From an uncultured Candidatus Binatia bacterium (GTDB lineage Bacteria > Desulfobacterota > Binatia > Bin18), in the NCBI GenBank assembly GCA_958296235.1, contig OY282457.1, forward strand, positions 2,483,684 to 2,547,683: a DNA stretch of 64,000 bases. The letters run 5' to 3'. The notes beneath the pieces were generated by a model. It had not been told where the DNA came from and did no database searches. It worked only from the letters and a program-made list of their open reading frames with translations. A program made the translations under genes and the position numbers. Shown here piece after piece: positions 60,343-64,000 of the stretch (positions within the stretch are counted from its first letter, which is position 1; each line of letters begins with the position of its first letter).

Positions 60343-61476
60343 TCACCCCTTGTCAATCAGAAACAGAAATTCACGGTTCGGGCATTCTGCATCGCGCAGC
60401 CATGCGTTCGTCCACTTCATTCCCGCCATGACATTCCGCTTGTAGTCAACCTCGATAACATCAATGACTGCGCCATTGACCGATAAAAGGTTGTGTAATT
60501 CGTCTGCCGTTGCCCGGCCACCCGAGCTGTAAGAGAGGATAACCCACCGTGCCTGCGTCGATTGTATCAGTCGTTCTATTGCTTCAACCGCAATGAATCG
60601 GCCCGTACATGGGTTCCTCTTGAATTCCTCAAACACCGACCCAGAGAGCGTATCGGACGTATCTCTTCTTCTCTTTGCCTTACCGAATAATGCTGGGAAA
60701 TCATTGAGGCAGACGGTAGTCCATAGGTGATAATAGGACGCATACCGAACGCGCGACGGGGGCATCTTTGCATTATTCGACCCATAGGGAGGATCAAAAT
60801 AGGCAAGGTCAACATCGCAATTGACAAGATCAAATATATCGCCCCGACGGACCTCATGCGGACACTCGTAAGAAATCAAATCGGGTACTTCAAGGTACAA
60901 ATCATGGAACGATCTGGGCGACCATTTCTGGAGATAGGAAACAAAATGTCCGAGCGTACTATCTACACGGTCTAACCCTAAAATGAGACTCGTCAGCGCT
61001 ACTGCCCTTTCAATTGGTGACAAAGAAAGACGGTCAATTTCTTGACGAATCCCATCCAATTTTCGCGTATTATGAATTTGCCAGGGTCTTTTTAAGCCGT
61101 CACTCTGAACAGAACTGCCAACATTGGGCTTGCCGCCATAGTGTTCAGTAAACCATCCGTCTCTTGGCGGAACATTGTTCAGGCTGCGAATGAGAGTCGA
61201 ATAGCTTTCCCTTGGCTGGTCGCTGAGCAAATAGCATTGACCAAATATCTCTGACCACACAGCAATGTCGTTGCTGACCACCTGATACCCTGCCTGGGCA
61301 AACGCCTGGGATACTCGCGTTGATCCTGAGAAGCCATCAAGGACACTCTTCGCATCAGTTCGACGTGTCAAATCGAGAATGTATGGAAGCAACTTCAGCT
61401 TTGAACCGGCATACTTTATGCCCTCTGTGGTTGGTCTATCGACTACGATGTCACTGAACAGCGATAAATTGTTCAT
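60343..61476 (-). CDS. D12-class N6-adenine DNA methyltransferase
   Basis: 377 aa. Motif X/I-like KYAGSKLKLLPYIL, then GFSGSTRVSQAFAQAGYQVVSND, and catalytic DPPYGSNN (about residue 236) place it in the Dam/D12 (alpha) family. It could be orphan or part of a lost restriction system; no nuclease is next to it. It probably modifies adenine in a short palindrome. Confidence 0.85.
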   Translation of the reverse strand: MNNLSLFSDIVVDRPTTEGIKYAGSKLKLLPYILDLTRRTDAKSVLDGFSGSTRVSQAFAQAGYQVVSNDIAVWSEIFGQCYLLSDQPRESYSTLIRSLNNVPPRDGWFTEHYGGKPNVGSSVQSDGLKRPWQIHNTRKLDGIRQEIDRLSLSPIERAVALTSLILGLDRVDSTLGHFVSYLQKWSPRSFHDLYLEVPDLISYECPHEVRRGDIFDLVNCDVDLAYFDPPYGSNNAKMPPSRVRYASYYHLWTTVCLNDFPALFGKAKRRRDTSDTLSGSVFEEFKRNPCTGRFIAVEAIERLIQSTQARWVILSYSSGGRATADELHNLLSVNGAVIDVIEVDYKRNVMAGMKWTNAWLRDAECPNREFLFLIDKG

Positions 61477-61583
61477 CGCACAAGACCCGCGCGTTCTTTC
61501 AATAGTAGAATGTCTTCTTTGATCTTCCCGAGCGCAAGGCGCGAGGGGTGGCCGAAGGCCGGGGTGGGTTGGTTCCTGTTTCC

Positions 61584-61919
61584 TTATGGCCGCATTTCCA
61601 GCAGTCGGACTGCCATCATAATCAGGTAGGATTTCATGCTCTTGCCGTGCGACAGTCCAGCGGCGTCAATAATGGCGTACAGAGCAGGTTCTTTGTCGAC
61701 GACCTCCCCATGCCACGCTTCGTCCACATCGCTGAGTGTCCAGGTATCCTTAAAGGCTGCTCCTGCCGTCTCGCTTCCCACAGGAGCGCTGTAATCCTCA
61801 TTGCTGTTGAACGGCGGGTCGAGGTAGATCAAGTCCACAGACTCACTATTCATGCCGCGCATGATGTCCAGGTTATCGCCCGTCCACATCGTTCGGTTTT
61901 TCCAATTCGGTTTCGCCAT
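61584..61919 (-). pseudogene. Truncated site-specific DNA methyltransferase (N-terminal fragment)
   Basis: 111 aa: MWTGDNLDIMRGMNSESVDLIYLDPPFNSNEDY includes the FxGN-like and DPPF motif of a beta-class (Mod-type) methylase. The frame stops at MMAVRLLEMRP, where intact members continue (RVLKDTGSIYLHCD). The rest is lost at 61584. It starts at ATG 61919, three bases after the upstream remnant's stop. Confidence 0.75.
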
Positions 61920-61922
61920 ACC

Positions 61923-62108
61923 CTACTCAACACTCAAAATCCTGATATCGCAGATGATAGGTTTTTGTTCCTCTTTCTGAAAGCCCACGAACGAAGGATG
62001 CCAGCCTTCAAGGGGGTTCTGGGCTCCCCAATATTCAAAAGAAATATATTCTCCGGTATGGTGTCTACGCTTGCAATCTTGAAACGTCAAAAACACAGCC
62101 TGACGCAA
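61923..62108 (-). pseudogene. C-terminal remnant of an unidentified gene before the truncated methylase
   Basis: An open frame of 61 aa (FQDCKRRHHTGEYISFEYWGAQNPLEGWHPSFVGFQKEEQKPI) without a plausible start; upstream, another frame continues plausible coding sequence (FIQAGPDIVNAFQTHPVYQVQASIRTAATFA) until a repeat at 62244. A frameshift joins the two. It was probably part of the methylase operon. No family recognised. Confidence 0.4.
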
Positions 62109-62243
62109 AAGTTGCTGCCGTGCGAATGGATGCCTGGACCTGATAGACCGGATGTGTCTGGAAGGCGTTTACGATGTCAGGACCGGCCTGGATGAATACG
62201 AACGGTGACGTAGATAGTGGTTCCGACTTGCCTCCGTTTTTTC

Positions 62244-62266
62244 CCCTCTCCCCTGGCGGGAGAGGG
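62244..62266. repeat. CTCTCCC palindrome upstream of DUF559
   Basis: CCCTCTCCC, loop CTGGC, GGGAGAGGG, within a longer pyrimidine/purine-rich block (62243-62280). It is 42 nt upstream of the DUF559 gene. Confidence 0.75.
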
Positions 62267-62307
62267 CCAGGGAGAGGGGGTCCGGCCTCCCGTCCCAAGC
62301 AAGCCGC

Positions 62308-62655
62308 ATGATTACCCGCCAAGCAGTCCGCACCCTGCGGACCAACTCAACTGAGGCTGAGCGCGTCTTGTGGCACCAGTTGCGGGCCGCTCGCCTCAGC
62401 GGCTACAAGTTTCGTCGGCAGACACCCATCGGGCGGTATATTGTCGATTTCGTGTGTTTTGAGGCCCGTCTTATCGTCGAAGTGGACGGTGGGCAGCATG
62501 TGGAACAGCAGGCGTATGATACGGAGCGGACGGCTTGGCTGGAGGCGCAGGGCTTTCGGGTACTGAGATTCTGGAACACGGAGGTGCTGGGCAATATGGA
62601 AGGGGTGAAGGAAATGATTGTCCGTGCGTGTGGGGAGGAATCCCCCTCTCCCTAA
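62308..62655 (+). CDS. DUF559 endonuclease-domain protein
   Basis: 115 aa. TEAERVLWHQLRAARLSGYKFRRQTPIGRYIVDFVCFEARLIVEVDGGQH shows the PD-(D/E)xK/Vsr-like nuclease core: Glu in TEAE, D in YIVDFVC and E-D-G in VEVDGGQH. The C-terminal GEESPSP is coded by the following repeat. It is flanked on both sides by CTCTCCC palindromes. Confidence 0.82.
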   Translation: MITRQAVRTLRTNSTEAERVLWHQLRAARLSGYKFRRQTPIGRYIVDFVCFEARLIVEVDGGQHVEQQAYDTERTAWLEAQGFRVLRFWNTEVLGNMEGVKEMIVRACGEESPSP

Positions 62656-62678
62656 CCCTCTCCCGCCGGGGGAGAGGG
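62656..62678. repeat. CTCTCCC palindrome downstream of DUF559
   Basis: CCCTCTCCC, loop GCCGG, GGGAGAGGG, right after the DUF559 stop. The coding sequence runs into the repeat's edge. Confidence 0.75.
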
Positions 62679-62723
62679 GATCGGAAGCAGCGGCAGAACC
62701 TTGGATAATGGACGTTCAACGCT

Positions 62724-63962
62724 CTACCGCGTCAGCGATGGGAAAAGCGGTTCCGTGCTGATAATGCCCTCGTCAGAGAGCCGCTGCATCTCCTCTTTCG
62801 ATAAGCCGAGCAGGCCGCCGAAGATACGCTCATTGTGTTTGCCAAAGCTCGGGGCGGGCCGCCGGACGACCGAAGGCGTATCGGAAAATTGAGGGACGAA
62901 GCCCGGATAGAAGTGCGGCCCGGTTTCCTCCTTCTCTATCGTTAATATGAACTCGCGCGCGGCCAGGTGGGGGTCACTCAGCACCCCGGCCCCAGACAGC
63001 ACCACTCCGGCGGCGACGCCGGCTGCTTGCAGGCATTCCATCAGAGTGGTGGCCTCCTGCTCCTGTGTCCAGGCGCCTATGTATTGGTCAAGTTCGTCTT
63101 CAGCCGCCTTTCTGCCCTGCGCCGTATCGAACTGAGCGTTTTGCGTCCAGGCCGGATTCTCCAGCACGCGACAGAAATTGCGCCAGTCCTCGTCCGACGT
63201 GACCGCAATCGTTAGCCACTCGTCTTCGCCCTGACACGGATAACACCCGTGGGGTGCCAGGGTGGGGTGACGATTGCCCAATCGCTGCTGAGAGCGACCA
63301 TTCATGGTGTATTCCAGCAGCGCGGCGGCGTTGAACGGCAAGAGTCCCTCAACGTGAGACAGATCAATCGAGACCCCTGCGCCGCGCCGTTCTTGTTCAA
63401 ATGTCCCGACCAGCGCAGCGAAGCAGGCGTTGAGCGCCGACACCGGGTCGCCAATCGCGTTGCTCAGCATCTGGGGCGGGCCATCTTCATAGCCACTCAC
63501 CCCGGTTATCCCGGCCATGGCTTCAGTGGTGGTGCCAAAACCGAGATATTCGCTCTCTGGACCACTATTGCCAAAGGCCGGCAGGGTGACCATCACGAGG
63601 TGCGGGTTGACCGCTTTCAAGGTGTCAAACTCAATGCCGAGTTTGCGTAAACTGCGCGGCGGATAATTGGCCACCAGGACATCGCTGATACCGACCAGGT
63701 CACGAAACAGCTCTCGTCCCCGCGGGTGGGTGAGTTCAAGCGCGATGCCGTATTTATTCCGATTGACCGTATTAAACGTGGGTGACTGCTCGTAGGGCCG
63801 GCCCCCGTCTTCTGTGACCTCAGGCGCGGCTCCGCGCCACCAGTCCATATGAGAGGGGGATTCGACCTTAATGACTTCTGCGCCAAAGTCAGCCAGCAGA
63901 CAGGTCGCCAACGGACCGGCCCAGCCATTGGTTAAATCCACGACTCGTAGCGGCTTTGTCAT
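62724..63962 (-). CDS. Family III CoA-transferase (CaiB/BaiF)
   Basis: 412 aa: PLRVVDLTNGWAGPLATCLLADFGAEVIKVESP, NYPPRSLRKLGIEFDTLKAVNPHLVMVTLPAFG, catalytic Asp in AIGDPVSALNA (about residue 171). More distant from the other two. AGGAGCACG precedes ATG 63962. Substrate unknown. Confidence 0.88.
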   Translation of the reverse strand: MTKPLRVVDLTNGWAGPLATCLLADFGAEVIKVESPSHMDWWRGAAPEVTEDGGRPYEQSPTFNTVNRNKYGIALELTHPRGRELFRDLVGISDVLVANYPPRSLRKLGIEFDTLKAVNPHLVMVTLPAFGNSGPESEYLGFGTTTEAMAGITGVSGYEDGPPQMLSNAIGDPVSALNACFAALVGTFEQERRGAGVSIDLSHVEGLLPFNAAALLEYTMNGRSQQRLGNRHPTLAPHGCYPCQGEDEWLTIAVTSDEDWRNFCRVLENPAWTQNAQFDTAQGRKAAEDELDQYIGAWTQEQEATTLMECLQAAGVAAGVVLSGAGVLSDPHLAAREFILTIEKEETGPHFYPGFVPQFSDTPSVVRRPAPSFGKHNERIFGGLLGLSKEEMQRLSDEGIISTEPLFPSLTR

Positions 63963-64000
63963 AGCGTGCTCCTGTGTCTTGATGTCCCTGTTAGTTGATT

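Noticed and set aside
1..64000. tRNA, rRNA and CRISPR arrays
   Set aside because: I looked in the larger gene-free stretches and saw no cloverleaf, rRNA-like sequence or regularly spaced repeats; a dedicated search could still find a small RNA.

Overview
The window is gene-dense, moderately GC-rich bacterial chromosome. It looks like an environmental Gram-negative bacterium: three TonB-dependent outer-membrane receptors, a lipoprotein and signal-peptide proteins are present. Three family III (CaiB/BaiF) CoA-transferases, two luciferase-like oxidoreductases, short-chain dehydrogenases, a molybdenum hydroxylase and a cyclase-family enzyme recall uncultured Tectomicrobia/Entotheonella-like or deltaproteobacterial-grade genomes. 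That placement is an inference; no rRNA or tRNA gene was seen.

Layout. 1-3705: priA (5' end outside the window), def and fmt. 3706-7720: a toxin-antitoxin (TA) island attached to the 3' end of fmt. It holds HicAB, a decayed HigBA and a decayed MazEF, a secreted GH12-type glucanase and VapBC. The last 52-64 bp of fmt recur after the HicAB module and again after the HigBA module. A second repeat (R1-R3) separates the later modules. 7742-10431: a leader hairpin and a three-gene operon (cyclase-family protein, a 361-aa protein of unknown function, and a UGSC-type selenoprotein with an in-frame TGA followed by a SECIS-like hairpin). 10477-14680: small membrane proteins, a methyltransferase and an amidase. 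14938-16161: Fic protein in an AT-rich patch. 16261-19871: CoA-transferase, stand-alone AsnC-type effector domain, AlbA-domain protein, lipoprotein. 20048-25580: ferritin-like helical protein, PAP2 phosphatase, single-chain restriction-modification enzyme and a membrane/coiled-coil protein. 25820-26370: an element bounded by a perfect 22-bp inverted repeat. 26651-28312: ThDP-dependent lyase/synthase. 28635-36751: three tandem paralogous TonB-dependent receptors. 37067-39570: SDR and two TA-like pairs. 39623-39979: a MITE-like repeat with 11-bp target duplication. 40101-43904: molybdenum hydroxylase M-S-L genes. 43926-45335: BrnTA and an SDR. 45623-51362: complete Mrp Na+/H+ antiporter operon with A and B fused. 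51480-60320: phosphodiesterase, flavin-dependent oxidoreductases, CoA-transferase, cupin, alcohol-dehydrogenase-like enzyme and DUF1326. 60343-62655: DNA methyltransferases, one of them broken, and a DUF559 endonuclease between palindromic repeats. 62724-63962: another CoA-transferase.

The strongest signals are the UGSC selenoprotein operon and the serial insertion of TA modules at the fmt 3' end, each insertion having carried or regenerated a copy of the fmt tail. The window holds seven or eight TA modules or remnants and at least three families of short mobile or palindromic repeats, so it is an active accessory region set between housekeeping genes.
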